Positions 20,681 to 34,883 are shown, numbered from the stretch's first letter. The stretch: 64,000 nt of DNA from Entoloma clypeatum (GCA_963565915.1 OY751489.1:2170001-2234000); one strand, 5' to 3'. Program-made: numbers and translations. The notes: generated from the sequence alone by a model not told the origin.

Positions 20681-22849
20681 ATGCCTCGTCGACCCTCAAA
20701 AGGACGGTCGAACCGCGGAAAACCGCGAGGCCTGAACCGTGCCGATGCAAAAATAAAGAAGTGGGACAAACCCTCTGACGTACCGATGGATGAAGAGGAC
20801 TTATGTGCGTACCTTGACTCTTAGGCTTCCATACCAGGCTATAACAGACAACCGGTTTAGTTCATGCCTCGAGAGACAAGGTGCTCGTGGATGGCGATGA
20901 CTATCATCAGGAGGACGACGGCGACGAGGACGAGGTCTTTACACTAAAAGGCCTAGAAGACGAGGATTATGAAGGCGCCGAAGATGTCGAGATGCGGAGT
21001 GACGATGAAATTGTGCAAGATAGAGAGAAAATACTCACTAAGAGCACGAAGGCCCAAAAATCTAAGAAGAGGAAAAAGGCTCCAGAGTCTTCGGAAGGAG
21101 AGCAGTCAGAATCTGAGGAGGAAACTTGGGGGCGGGGGAAAGCAGCCTATTATGCCTCGAATGCAGCCGAATTGGAATCTGACGATGAAGAAGGCAACGA
21201 ACTCGAAGAGCAAGAGGCTAGACGGTTACAGGCAAAATGGCGGGAAGGTATGGGAGATGAAGATTTTGGACTGAACGACGATGTCGATATCGAGAGCTCT
21301 GGGGCGAAGGAGTATGTTGTCGCCATCATATCTTTCAAAGGCTTTCCCTCATTGTTCTTGATGCGCTATAGTGAATTTGCGGACCCTGTGCCGACTGTTG
21401 TTTCCCTCTCACACGACAAAAACCTCCTGATCCGTCATCTCGAAAAAACCAGCCCAGAAGCCTTGGCACTTGCGCGAGACTGGGAAGATATTGCCCATAA
21501 AATTATGGCGACAAGGGAGAAGCTGACCAAGTAAGCTCCCTCTTCCTAAATGATGGATTTTGCTCATTCTTGCCAGTATGCAATCTGAAAATTCGAGCAA
21601 TCCGATTCTTAGCATGCTGCATCTATTCTATCGCAAGTTCACCCAAAGTCTGTTGATGCTATCTCTGACAGTTGTATATATAGAGACTCTGTTAACTTAT
21701 GGAACCACACTTGCTTTTTATCTTCACCTTCGTGCATCCGAAAAATATGCGCACAAGCCGGAATTATTGAAATCCCACCCCATAATGGGACGCCTTCTCA
21801 CACTCAAACAATCCCTCTCAACGTTGGATGACCTGGACCTCGCATTCTCCGACTCCGAGGATGAGGATGAGGATGAAGACAGTATGACCTGGAACGACAT
21901 GCTGATGGATGGAGAGTCTGTCTGGGACATGAACGGAGGCTTAGAAGAAGACGAATTGCAGGACCTCCTCGCTGACGCTGGGCCCCAATGTCAAGAAATC
22001 GCTGCCGCCCCACCTCACGAAACGAAGTCGAAGAAACCCCCGAAGAAAAAACGGAAGCTATCTCCAAAAGCCAAACCTCTGACACCCGTATTCGATCTCG
22101 TCGAGCCGGAATTTCAAGCTTCACAATCATCGTCGGCCCTAAACCCTTCGTTCGCCCAGATAGATGCTTATGGTGAAGCTGCTTCCCTTCAGTATGCCGA
22201 CGCGGCCGATAAATCCGCCCGCAAGAAGTCTCTCCGTTTCCACACCTCTAAGATCGAGAGTGCGAGCGCGAGAAGGCAAGGGGCAAGGAATAAAGCCATG
22301 GGAGGCGATGATGATATTCCGTATCGCGAGAGACGGAAGGAGAAGGAAGCTCGCCTGGCCAAGGAAGCGGCAGCCAAAGGCAGGAGACAAGGCGGTCAGG
22401 ACCTGGATGATTCGGAACCAAAACCGAGATTGCAAGAAGAAGACGACGAGCAGGAAATTCCAGATGGCTATTATGAACTCGTCAAAAAGAGGACAAAGGA
22501 AAGGAAAGAGGACAAGAAAACAGAGTACGAAGGGGCTCACACGCGGTATGCTATTCTCTTACATTATCGCCTCTCAAAACTGAGGGATATCAGCCCCGAT
22601 TTGGACGAGGATGGTTCCACTGGACCTCGTTTCCTCACCCGTGCCATACTTACCAATAAAGGTCTTACACCCCACCGTCCAAAGAGCGTCCGCAATCCCA
22701 GAGTCAAGAAACGTCTCAAATTCGAGAAAGCAAAGAAGAAACTGTCATCCCAAAAGGCGGTATTCAAGGGTGGACTTGCAGAGACTGGAAGGTACGATGG
22801 AGAGAAGTCCGGTATATCGAAGGTCGTTAAGAGCATTCCCTTGTGTTGA
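20681..22849 (+). CDS. SAS10: Sas10/Utp3, SSU processome component
   Basis: Exons: 20681-20804, 20861-21311, 21372-21530, 21577-21632 and from 21684 (possibly split once more near 22550). The protein is about 640-650 residues. The start is MPRRPSKGRSNRGKPRG. It has a long acidic N-terminal region, the Sas10/Utp3 domain (KNLLIRHLEKTSPEALALAR through LLTYGTTLAFYLHLRASEKY to SLSTLDDLDL) and the conserved basic Sas10 C-terminal domain (LTPHRPKSVRNPRVKKRLKF, ending SGISKVVKSIPLC). It acts in the nucleolus in U3-dependent 18S rRNA processing. The intron at 21633-21683 uses a GC donor; using it restores YQTLLTY, expected in the family, in place of an atypical insert. The 3' end converges on Fcf2, another 18S rRNA factor. 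Confidence 0.92.
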
Positions 22850-23165
22850 TGTATCCGTTCTGTCGATCGGGAACAATACCCCAAGTACAGAAATTTCGGA
22901 CATTTGTGCTGCTGCTTCATTGCAACTGGGAAACTCGTTAAACGGTTCGCTCGTGGACTCGCAGATATTGCGCTGGGACTATTCTTATACAGAATAATAT
23001 AAAAATCATCCATAATTGACCCTGTGATGAGATCCTCGACGTTCCATATTGCAGGGGAGGAAATGGCAACAAGGTTCAACTTTGCGCATGCGAATGGATT
23101 AAGAGCTGTGGCAACTTGTATAGTCAGTTGGGAGGTCGCAGCGAAGACCGCATGAAGCTCCCAAA
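22850..23165. other. Convergent 3' spacer
   Basis: About 316 bp between the Sas10 and Fcf2 stops. No gene seen. Confidence 0.6.
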
Positions 23166-24264
23166 CTACCACTTCTTGCTCCGCATGGCTTTTTTGGCCA
23201 CCAGAGTGTTTCTCCCTCTTGCCCCTCTAACGCTCTGGAGCTCATCGAACTTCTTCTTCGCGTAGCGCTTTGCTTCCGCGTCGTCAACCAGTTCATCCAC
23301 CAATGTCCGCTTCCTGTTCGCACGAGTCAAGTTCTCTCCACTGGCAGTACCGAATGGTGTATTGGAGGGAAGTATTGTGCCAATCTTGCGAATTGTATAA
23401 GCTGGTTGGTCGACCTTTGAAATAGATGATTCCTTACCGCAAAGTATTTTGGCAAACCCTTGATTCCCTTTCCTTCGCCCTCGTCCTTGCGGTAAAAACG
23501 CTTGGGGTCAAGTTGATTTCTTAGGCGTAGTGCTTCGACTTCTCGGTACAGCCGAGGAAGGTCGGATTCAGGATGAGATGGTAGATCATACCAGTCTGGG
23601 CCTGCGGTTTTGTTCTTAAGCTGAAGAGATTCGGCATTGTGATTCGAAAATAAAATACAGGAACCGCCGACGACGTACCTCTTTTTTTTGCTTCCTTGTC
23701 AAAGGCTTGCCCGATTTTGTGAGTTCAGGTGGGGATATTGGAGGGGCGGGGACGGCATGAGAGGACGACGGCTTCTCTGCCAATTCGACGTCGGGATTTC
23801 GCACAAAGGTTGGCGCATCAAATCGAGACACGCCAAGCTCAAAGTAGGGCAGGGGTAGCTTTCCCGGATGTAAAGGAGGTAATGAACTGTATACTGTATG
23901 TGGGGTTTCGGAAGGGGAGGAACATGTGAACACACGGTTGCTGGGTTTCTCTGCCAAGAACTATGATATCTTCCTCAACAACATTCGTCTCGCCTGAGGC
24001 TTTGATAGCTGCAGCCGCATAATTCTTTCGGGCTTTGTCCAAGAGAGCTTCCAAGTACTCTGGTGTTACTTCATCGTCGCTGTCTGGATCTGAAGAGTCG
24101 GAATCGCTGTCTGAGCTGGACGACGTCGAATGGGTGGACGAATCTGACTCTGATTCAACGTGATCTATTGGCGGCGTTAAACGACTATTATGTCTTTATT
24201 CAGAGGAGTGAATACCGATCGCTTTGCCTTTTCCTTTGTCTATAGACATGATTGATAGAGACAT
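23166..24264 (-). CDS. FCF2: Fcf2-type pre-rRNA processing protein
   Basis: Five exons. The start MSLSIMSIDKGKGKAI leads into an acidic Ser/Asp stretch, then EVTPEYLEALLDKARKNYAA. A middle exon is proline-rich. The C-terminal half is the Fcf2 domain: AGPDWYDLPSH, EVEALRLRNQLDPKRFYRK, LPKYFAIGTILPS and the hallmark ANRKRTLVDELVDDAEAKRY, followed by a basic tail ending KKW. Fcf2 is a nucleolar factor needed for early cleavages of the 35S precursor (A0, A1, A2). All introns are short GT-AG and splice in phase. The start is only 46 bp from the divergent Coq5 start, so the two must share a compact promoter. Confidence 0.93.
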
Positions 24265-24310
24265 GGTCGACGCCGAAAGATTGGGTGTTCTCACGGGATA
24301 ACCATACGAA

Positions 24311-25334
24311 ATGTTCACTCTTGTCTCTCGCGCGCTGTCTTCGTCGCAGTGGTCTAGGATTGCCCGCTCCCATCGCACGCGAGGCTTGAGTTCCCAAAGC
24401 TCCTCAGAACCGTCGTCGCCCTCGCATTCCAGCTCTCGAACGACGTCATTCGGGTTCCGGACTGTTCCCGAGGACGCGAAAGAATCCCTCGTAAAGGATG
24501 TTTTCGACTCTGTGGCCTCTTCATATGACCTCATGAACGACGCTACTTCCTTCGGCGTCCACAGGCTGTGGAAAGATGACTTTGTATCCTCATTGAGGCC
24601 TGGTCGGCAGGGACCTATGCGATGTTTGGACGTTGCGGGAGGCACAGGAGATATCGCACTTCGTATTTTGGACCACGCAAGAGAGAAATATGCAGACAGA
24701 GAAATCAGTGTGGAGGTGGCAGACATCAATGCTCAGATGCTCAAAGAAGGCTTCCGCCGGTTCAAGAAAACGATGTATCATAACAGTGCGTCTTGCACTG
24801 AAACCCACCCCCCAGACATTCTCATGATACTCTTAGCTCCTCAAATCTCCTTTCATGAGGCTAATGCGCAGTCTTTACCCGTCGAAAAATTTCCCGACAA
24901 CACTTACGACCTTTACACCATCGCCTTCGGAATAAGAAACTGCACGTCCATTCCTGCCGTGTTGAAGGAAGCTCACCGAGTCCTCAAGCCTGGAGCAACA
25001 TTTGCCTGCCTTGAATTCAGCCGCGTTAATAACCCTCTCTTGAGCCTGTGCGTCTTGTACCAACCTTGCTTTTGACCAAATGTCTCCTCACCCAGAACAC
25101 AGACTGTACGACCAGTACTCGTTCTCCGTGATACCCCTCTTAGGGACTATCCTCGCGGGGGACCGAGAATCTTATAAATACCTTGTTGAGTCTATTCGCA
25201 GATTCCCCCCGCAGCCCGAGTTTGCAAAGATGATCCGAGAAGCTGGCTTCTCAACTGGAGATGACGTTGATGGAGGCGCCTGGACAGACTTGTGGGGAGG
25301 CATCGCTTCTGTCCATAAAGGAGTCAAAATGTAG
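24311..25334 (+). CDS. COQ5: Coq5, ubiquinone-biosynthesis C-methyltransferase
   Basis: The start MFTLVSRALSSSQWSRIARS is a mitochondrial presequence. A UbiE/Coq5-type SAM methyltransferase follows: VFDSVASSYDLMNDATSFG, motif I LDVAGGTGDIALRIL, ADINAQMLKEG, then TYDLYTIAFGIRNCTSIP and the end region YLVESIRRFPPQPEFAKMI, GGIASVHKG. Introns near 24783-24840 and 25045-25103 splice the parts in frame. It methylates the 2-methoxy-6-polyprenyl-1,4-benzoquinol intermediate of coenzyme Q on the matrix side of the inner membrane. The stop is 103 bp before the cullin-1 start. Confidence 0.95.
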
Positions 25335-25437
25335 ACGCTCGTAGATAATCCTTTTGTAATCTACAGACGTCCTCCGCAAGCGGAAATCCAGCGCGTGGGC
25401 GTGTCACACCAACACTGCTCTTTTACGACCACGACCC

Positions 25438-28220
<2,783 letters not shown>

Positions 28221-29630
28221 ACGTTCTGTGTTGGGTTGATCTATACCTGCTGTACTTGTTCACATTTGTGTAGCGTATTCCTTTTGTGCTTTTTAATTCA
28301 TTCATTTTCATTTTCTGCTGTCGACTGACTACTTGGTAAAAGGGCGGTTTTTTGGTGAGTCTCATGTTTGTGCTGTGGGTGGAAATACTAACTTCCCCAC
28401 CATCAATTTTTTATGCACAGCATCTCCACCCGCCAGTCTGGCAATAATCTGGCAGTAACTCAGCCCTTTTGTGGGTGTGTCTTGTGAAAGGAAAAAACTT
28501 TGCACCTATGGATGCCACCCTTTCCATTCTTCAACACTCTTTCCGCTTTTTGCTAGAGGCTGAGGGTTGTAACCTCTCTCACCGTGGGATTGCTTTGATT
28601 ATCGATTGCGAGTACGTTAAAAGGGTCTCTCTACCACTCTTTCTTCGCCCTCAACTTGTAGCCCGTTCAACCATTTCGTATTTCATTCCGAATCACTCGG
28701 TAAGCTGAATCACTCGATGCATCTTCCTTGGAATCCTTGCACGTTCTTGAACGAGGCACGCAGAAACGGGCCACGCGGTTCTTTTATCAGAGTTGTGACC
28801 GATAAACATACGGTCGCGTTAGCACTAAATGAAAGGTCAGCTGCATGATAACAGCTTCCTTTCATTGATTATCTTCTTCTGATAAGATATCAAGTCTCAA
28901 CAGTGTGTTGCCCTTCTAGAAGCTCATCAGGTTGTTTCGATAATGTGATAAGTGTTTGCACGTCATGTTCTCCTTAATGTTTCTTGAAATCGTAGCAGAA
29001 TCGTGGTGTCGTTTCTATTGAATGAAACATGGAGCGCTTCACAAATGTCGAAATGAATGTGCGAAGGGTGATGATGAAACGCCAATACGGTAATGGTGAC
29101 CTCACGCCCTGCGTTTTACCCCAGATTATTCGCGGTTCCAGTCGGATGTTTGACCATGAACAGTCTTTTCTCCTCCACAATCTAGGTCGCCCACTCGCTG
29201 ACACAATTCATCGAAGGAGTAGCCAACAGGAGAACATACACGACGTTATGTTTGCATTCATCCTGTTTCAATATTTCAATGGCGCCCCCTGTCCCCCATG
29301 GGACGGAAGCAAATATCCGGTGCCTTATCTTGTGTTCCATTCACAGTCTAAAGACGTTGATCGCCGCCTGGAGATTTAATAACATGTCCAGACCCTGACA
29401 ACGCCGCGTTTTCTGAGGATACAGCTCAAACATCTGCTTTAACCAATCTCGCCCAGAATCTAACGAACGGTTTGATCACAAATGGATTTGCTGATCGTGG
29501 GGGGGGACAGGCGTTTCCTGGACCTACGTATAGTAGATGCTATGTAGATGTAACATAGTTGCCCACATGGACGCGGCTCCGGTTGAGGGGGGCGGGGCAC
29601 GTGGGCGGTGTCGAGGAGCAAACAACCTGA
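28221..29630. other. 1.4-kb intergenic region with one strong hairpin
   Basis: No convincing protein gene. A 14-bp-stem hairpin lies at 28828-28866 (AATGAAAGG and AGCTG pairing with CAGCT and CCTTTCATT). Small open frames here have no recognisable domains. Confidence 0.55.
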
Positions 29631-31208
29631 ATGTCGATCAGCTTGCGGGATACATTGTCTGCTGCACTCGCTCGTCTCCCTGGAACGCGCGAGTTTCACC
29701 TCCACGTTCTTATCTCATCTCCAAGGAAGCATGCCACCCTCTTTCCGTTTGCTTCTCCTCGTCCTAGGGCATACGTACAGGACATCCTCATTCTGCTCTC
29801 CGAACAAACCAATCCAGATTCTCCTCGAGTCCTCGTTTCCGCCGTGGAGGCATCTGTGTATAACATAGTCTCTACCTCATGCGCCATCTTTTACGTCTCC
29901 AAGGTCGATTCGACCGGTCAGGCCGCGTCGCCCTCACCCACACAGACCATCGTCCGTTCCTTGCTCCTCTTCTATGCTGATCCTGCAACACGCCCAATTG
30001 CAGCCAATCATTTATGGGTACATCTTTTCGCGCGGGCACAAGCACAGTACCTTTTCCCCAACTCTGCGGAATTTTCTGGGAAGAAGGCTTTGAGTGATGT
30101 TAAGCTCTGTGGGTGGTGGAAAAAGCTTTTGTCAGATGTGGCAGCAGAGGCGGAACGCCGGGCGACAACCGCAAAGATCAAACTGCACTGGGTCCTGCCA
30201 GGATTTGATGAGCTGGAGGCCGTTCATATGCTTAAATTTGCATCTTCTCCAGCAAGCCCCACCTGGATTTACGGCCATCCCTATGCTCACCTAGACGTTC
30301 CACTCCCTTGTCCCTCAGATACCTCTGGAGGTATGAAAAACCTTGGACACTTCATCCCTTCTTTCGACGACGATCCGAAATCCCGTTTTATGGACGAGAT
30401 TGCATATACCACAGATGGCGACATTAAATCTCCCACACGGAAGCGCACGCGAACAATCTCTCGTGGTGAGAATTCACACTCGAAAGGAGAGGATACCTCG
30501 GAAGAAAAGGAGTTCAAGAATGGCAAGGATGATCGCCCTGTGGGAGATCTGCGCAGAGTATCCCCCGATGAGTTCTGGGAACGGATGTCATTCCGTCAAG
30601 AATGTGTTGCGGGAGCCATCACTGGGTTTTTCACTATGATAGTATCTTCCTCCGCTTCTACCCACGATGTCGCTCGGTGCCAAGTATCGCCTCTCGCTTC
30701 GCAGCCTGGCCAAGTTTCGTCACAGATGACCAAACGGGTGTTGACGTCTCTCACTACGGGTGTCGAATTTTCAACCATTGAACGCTCGATAAGGGCCACC
30801 GAAATTGTGGAAGGCGCGATCAAAAGGCTGTGTGAAGGCATCACACCTGTTCCCACCACCCTGGCCCACGCTCCGCGGTCTCCCCCAGAACCCGACGAAT
30901 CGGGCCGTCGTACTCCGGAGCGTGAACTCCCTCCCCACGCTAGCTTCCTTGCGCCTCCCAGCACACCTCCGCCGCGTCTTGTTGGCGGAAAGCGGGTCAT
31001 ACCAGACATTTCTCCGAATCCATTCCCGGAACCTGTGGCATCATTGGAGACATATAATTCGCACATTTATGGATCAGTAAGGGTTAGCAACCCTTTCCCC
31101 AACTTCAAATTGGCCCCAACCACTGTTGTGAAGCAGGATGGGGGCAAGGCAACCGCTGCCCACGTGACGGTGCTCACTGTACGGAAGAAGAAAAAGAGAG
31201 GTGAATGA
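29631..31208 (+). CDS. RTT109: Rtt109-type histone H3 acetyltransferase
   Basis: A single open frame of 525 residues starts MSISLRDTLSAALARLPGTR, immediately in register with the family N-terminus. Rtt109/p300-type segments follow: FHLHVLISSPRKHATLFPF, AYVQDILILLSEQTN, STSCAIFYVSKVDSTG, CGWWKKLLSDVA, PTWIYGHPYAHLDVPL, DDDPKSRFMDEIAY and VSPDEFWERMSFRQEC. The enzyme, fungal-specific in this form, acetylates H3 Lys56 (and H3 N-terminal lysines) with Asf1/Vps75 chaperones during replication. After about residue 360 the tail is longer than in yeast, Pro/Ser-rich and ends in KKKKRG, possibly a nuclear signal. No introns appear to be needed, unlike most neighbours. Confidence 0.9.
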   Translation: MSISLRDTLSAALARLPGTREFHLHVLISSPRKHATLFPFASPRPRAYVQDILILLSEQTNPDSPRVLVSAVEASVYNIVSTSCAIFYVSKVDSTGQAASPSPTQTIVRSLLLFYADPATRPIAANHLWVHLFARAQAQYLFPNSAEFSGKKALSDVKLCGWWKKLLSDVAAEAERRATTAKIKLHWVLPGFDELEAVHMLKFASSPASPTWIYGHPYAHLDVPLPCPSDTSGGMKNLGHFIPSFDDDPKSRFMDEIAYTTDGDIKSPTRKRTRTISRGENSHSKGEDTSEEKEFKNGKDDRPVGDLRRVSPDEFWERMSFRQECVAGAITGFFTMIVSSSASTHDVARCQVSPLASQPGQVSSQMTKRVLTSLTTGVEFSTIERSIRATEIVEGAIKRLCEGITPVPTTLAHAPRSPPEPDESGRRTPERELPPHASFLAPPSTPPPRLVGGKRVIPDISPNPFPEPVASLETYNSHIYGSVRVSNPFPNFKLAPTTVVKQDGGKATAAHVTVLTVRKKKKRGE

Positions 31209-31822
31209 GAGCTCTTGCTTGTTTCCATGTCACCCATGAACATTTCGCCGACCACATGATGTCAAGTTGCCCGAAAAGATCCTTTTTTATTGATGAAATC
31301 TACATGTCCTGCTTACTCCATAGGACCCAAGAATGGAATGTTGTAGTAAGCGCTGAACACTGAGTAATTAGATGTTTCCTGTAGCCGAGATGGATCGGCC
31401 GAATCCTTGAGTTATCTGTTGTTTCAGTGGTTCAATTATAAGTGGTGTAACACAGCCTCCTTCCTAGCTGTGTTTAATCCAGCAAGATGGTCTGTATAGC
31501 ATGTCGTCAGTGGATGAAGGGCCCGAAACAAGACCGAAAGAAACGAAACGGTTTGCGAATCTCGCGATGTTTGTTTCAGAGTTGAGCAGGTTACCCATGG
31601 TAGACTAGTACTTAAGTATATATAACAAGCAGTTTGATGGCACTGATTCCGCGAAAGGAAGTTTCGATTGGAATTTCCTTTTAATTAACTTAGCACATAC
31701 AGCGACCAACCTTTCGACGCTTCTCCTCAACGACACCCACGTCCCCAACGCCCCTCCTCCTCCTCCTCCTCCTTCCCATTGAGGCACCACCACCACCACC
31801 GTCACCCCCTTCCGTCACCACC
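31209..31822. other. Intergenic, 5' region of the following gene
   Basis: No gene. A TATATATAA string at about 31616 and a pyrimidine-rich, CACCAC-rich stretch just before the next ATG look like promoter and leader sequence (inference). Confidence 0.5.
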
Positions 31823-33923
31823 ATGGCTGTAAACCAGGGCAGCATAGCCACACATGGCCTCCACTCTCTTCCCTCCTTCGCCCAAGCGTTCAGCAACCGC
31901 TCCTTGAGCATCATCTCCGCGACCAACAATTCTCTTCCTCCCATCCAGACACGCCTACCCGCCATGGAGCCCCGTCGCGTCAACTCTTCCCCCACCAGCG
32001 AAGACATATCTACTCAAAAAAATCTATCACGAAAGAGGTCTCACCACGACATCACGTCCAATACGCGTGACGATGACCGTCCCAATTCAGAGTACGTCCT
32101 TGACGTGTTCGTTGAGACTGCCCCAGCTAATCGACGAGTTAAACAGTCGCCTAGTCCATATCAAGGAAGAAGATCACGATGCCTTGAATTCTTCACCCCC
32201 TCCACCACCTACTAGGATTCCTGCACCCGAGGACGCTGCTGGTTTCTCCCCGACTAGTCTTGGGCCTACTCCTTCAAAGAAGCGTCGTGTAACCGTTAGC
32301 GGGCCTCCGCATCCACTGAACACGGACGTTCGCATATCGAACGATCAGACATGCTCCACACCTATCTCCCCCGTTGTTATGGGATTTACCATACAGCGTG
32401 ATAACCCCTCGGCGATAGAACAAGTAAAGTCCATGATCACCGTCAAGCAGAAGCAAAAGGCTCTCATCGAACAACGAAGAGGGAGCATTGCGGGTATGAC
32501 GTCCCCCACGACCGTGACTGCCCACCCTGCACCCCCCAGCCCGCAGGAGCGGGGTGTGCTACCTGCAAAACCTCCCCCTCCCGTACGTTCCTCACGACGG
32601 AGCCCCACCATGGGAACATCATCACGTCGGCCCGGAGGCAATACAGGCCATAGCGTGGGTTCAGGGCGTCTGTCACCCCCTCCTTCTGCAGCCGGCGCCG
32701 GGCAACACCAGGCGACCGTTCACACCCCCGTGACCAGTGCACATTCTCTGCCACCGCCGCCCATCAGCTTTGCCCGACGTCGAGCAGAACTGCTAGGGAA
32801 AGGCAAGAAAAAACCCGCTGATATTCTCATCAGTCCCAGGGAAGCCCAACCGCCGGAACAATTCCAGCTCGCCATCCAGAGCGCACCTCCTGTTCAAACC
32901 TCGTTTTCAATAGGCAAATTTCCCATGGCTCTTCCCCGTTTGCCATCTGCAATGGGTGGAGGGGACAATGTCCGTCGAGTGGCTGGGAATGTCCCACCAA
33001 CACCAACAAGGTTTTCTATTCAGCATAATCCTCCGAACATCATTCCTCAGTCAATGACATCCATATCTGGTCGATCACCACCAGCTGCATCAGTTCCTAT
33101 TGCGTCCACTTTGGTACCTCCGACCCCAAGCTTCCATCATACCGAATTTACAGGCGACAAGGCCGCGTTCCTGGCCCCCTTTGAAGTGTTCTATGACGCT
33201 CTGCACGACTCGAAACAACTGAAAACATGGCTCGGAGATCAGTTGCAGCGGTCAAACACACTGATCCAAACGTTGACGCAGCAACAAGAAAAACTCGATG
33301 AACATGTCGAGGGACTAGTCGAAAAGAAGATTGCCGGAATGCGGTTTGAGATTTCGGGACTTCACCGGCGTATTGAAGAGCTGGAAGAGAGTCTCCGCGT
33401 TGCACGCGGCCAAAACTCTGGCGTAACCAAGCAGCAACAAGAGTTGCCAGCTCTACGGAACGGGGTCAACGGTGGATCATCCACCTCGGAGCATTACTCC
33501 TTCCCTTCGATCGCATCATCCTCCAAAGACGGGTCACAGCGCCGACCGATGTCTGAACGCAAGTTATCCCCGCGACAGGGTCCAGAAAGAGGTCATCCTA
33601 CTGACACTCGTGACAGTCCCGAAGTGCAAAACGCGTCACCGCGTCCCAGTGATCATTCGCACCCGCGCACCCAACCAGCAGAATTATCGCAATCCCGGTC
33701 GGCATCTGCTACGCAGTCCCCGTCTCAAGGATTTCGAGATTCGTTGGATATAACCCATACTAGTCACGGAAAACCCGAGCGGTCTGATCTGAGTCGACAG
33801 TCTTCCGGACTGGCCGCTACAGAGCAGCAGATAATTACTAGTCCGCCTATGAGGCGTAGCGGCAGTCGTACGAACAACACCGCCATTATGTCTCCACCTG
33901 ACGCCCCAGGAAATAATAGCTAA
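31823..33923 (+). CDS. Unrecognised nuclear-type protein with C-terminal coiled coil
   Basis: Two exons (31823-32091 and 32147-33923) give 681 residues that splice in phase. The start is MAVNQGSIATHGLHSLPSF. Most of the protein is disordered and rich in Pro, Ser and Thr. Islands that look conserved are HSLPSFAQAFSN with ISATNNSLPPIQTR near the start, a basic SKKRRVTVSG (possible nuclear signal), MGFTIQRDNPSAIEQVKSM with VKQKQKALIEQRRGS, and FARRRAELLGKGKKKPAD. A folded segment from about residue 425 (FLAPFEVFYDALHDSKQLKT) leads into a clear heptad coiled coil (LQRSNTLIQTLTQQQEKLDE to LHRRIEELEESLRVARG). I do not recognise a named family. The composition suggests a regulatory or scaffold protein. 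Confidence 0.8.
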
Positions 33924-34328
33924 TCAGCCGATGGCCACACTAGCCTAATCTCGCTTTCGTCAAGTCTTAAATTTTCTTGCTCATCGACCTCCGACTTTCT
34001 TGGACTTTGTAAATTACGTCGCTCCCTTCGTTTTCTGATGGCACTGTCACATTCCTCTCTCGCGCTACCCATCCCCTCTTCCTATGCTGTTTTATCTTAC
34101 AATTTTGGGTTTTGGGTTGCCATGTCCTCTTGTACGTGGAGCAGTTAGTACTGCTCCTTTCGAATATTCGTTTAATTTGTGTATCTCCAATAGACACGAC
34201 TTTTGTACCAGCGGTGGTGAGCATCAACGTCGGGTCGTCGGTTTACCAAATAGAGCAAGGGGGCGTGAGAGAGAGAGGAAGTGTTGAGATTTTTCTCAGC
34301 CTGCTAGCAGTTGTTTGTGTTCGTCAAC
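33924..34328. other. Intergenic spacer
   Basis: About 405 bp between two genes on the same strand. T-rich. No gene or clear regulatory motif seen. Confidence 0.5.
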
Positions 34329-34883
34329 ATGAAACTTGGACGGGCGGCGCTTTCGTGGACACGCTCGTATGCCACCAAATACAGACGGCCTAAGCCAGGA
34401 ACCGCAGAACGTCCAGCATACCACCCACCCGATCCCCTCGCCAACAACCCAAATGCAGTCGTCACAACCTTGCAGGATGAGAACCTGACTTTCATCCATC
34501 GTCCTCCTCCCACAGCCCCGTCACCATTCTCTCTGACTACCGCACCTTCTTCGCCCCTCCTTCAACCAGCATCTGTACCCGCCACGTTTCTCCCCCCTTT
34601 GGTTCACGCGACACCCACACTACCAAGGCGCATGACAGACACCGCCATTGCCAAGATGCGGGACCTCCGTCAAACGGACCCCTCAAAATTTACTACGGGA
34701 AAGCTTGCCAAGATGTTCAACTGCACACCAAATTTCGTCTCCCTTGTCGCAGCCCTGAAGAAGCCTGCGCGCAAGGAACGTCTACAAGTACGGAACGAGG
34801 AACATGCAAAGATGCGGGAAAGGTGGAGCGAGAGGCACTCGACCGTGAAGGCAATTCGCGCCAAACGGAGGGAGTTGTGGTGA
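34329..34883 (+). CDS. MRPL20: Mitochondrial large-subunit ribosomal protein mL58 (MRPL20)
   Basis: An uninterrupted frame with ATG at 34329 (MKLGRAALSWTRSYATKYRR), a good mitochondrial presequence; an in-frame ATG at 34311 would add six residues. Length 184. The N-terminal half is proline-rich. The C-terminal half contains the L20/mL58 core: DTAIAKMRDLRQTDPSKFTT, GKLAKMFNCTPNFVSLVAAL, then a basic tail KERLQVRNEEHAKMRERWSE. mL58 is a fungal-specific mitoribosomal subunit. Confidence 0.9.
   Translation: MKLGRAALSWTRSYATKYRRPKPGTAERPAYHPPDPLANNPNAVVTTLQDENLTFIHRPPPTAPSPFSLTTAPSSPLLQPASVPATFLPPLVHATPTLPRRMTDTAIAKMRDLRQTDPSKFTTGKLAKMFNCTPNFVSLVAALKKPARKERLQVRNEEHAKMRERWSERHSTVKAIRAKRRELW

Noticed and set aside
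21312..21371. In-frame insert in Sas10 read as coding
   Set aside because: It starts GTATGT and ends TATAG, is 60 nt, and its removal restores a natural AKDEFADPV junction; treated as an intron.
29029..29379. Plus-strand frame of 116 codons in the cullin-RTT109 spacer
   Set aside because: No recognisable domain, no splice or promoter support; length is compatible with chance.
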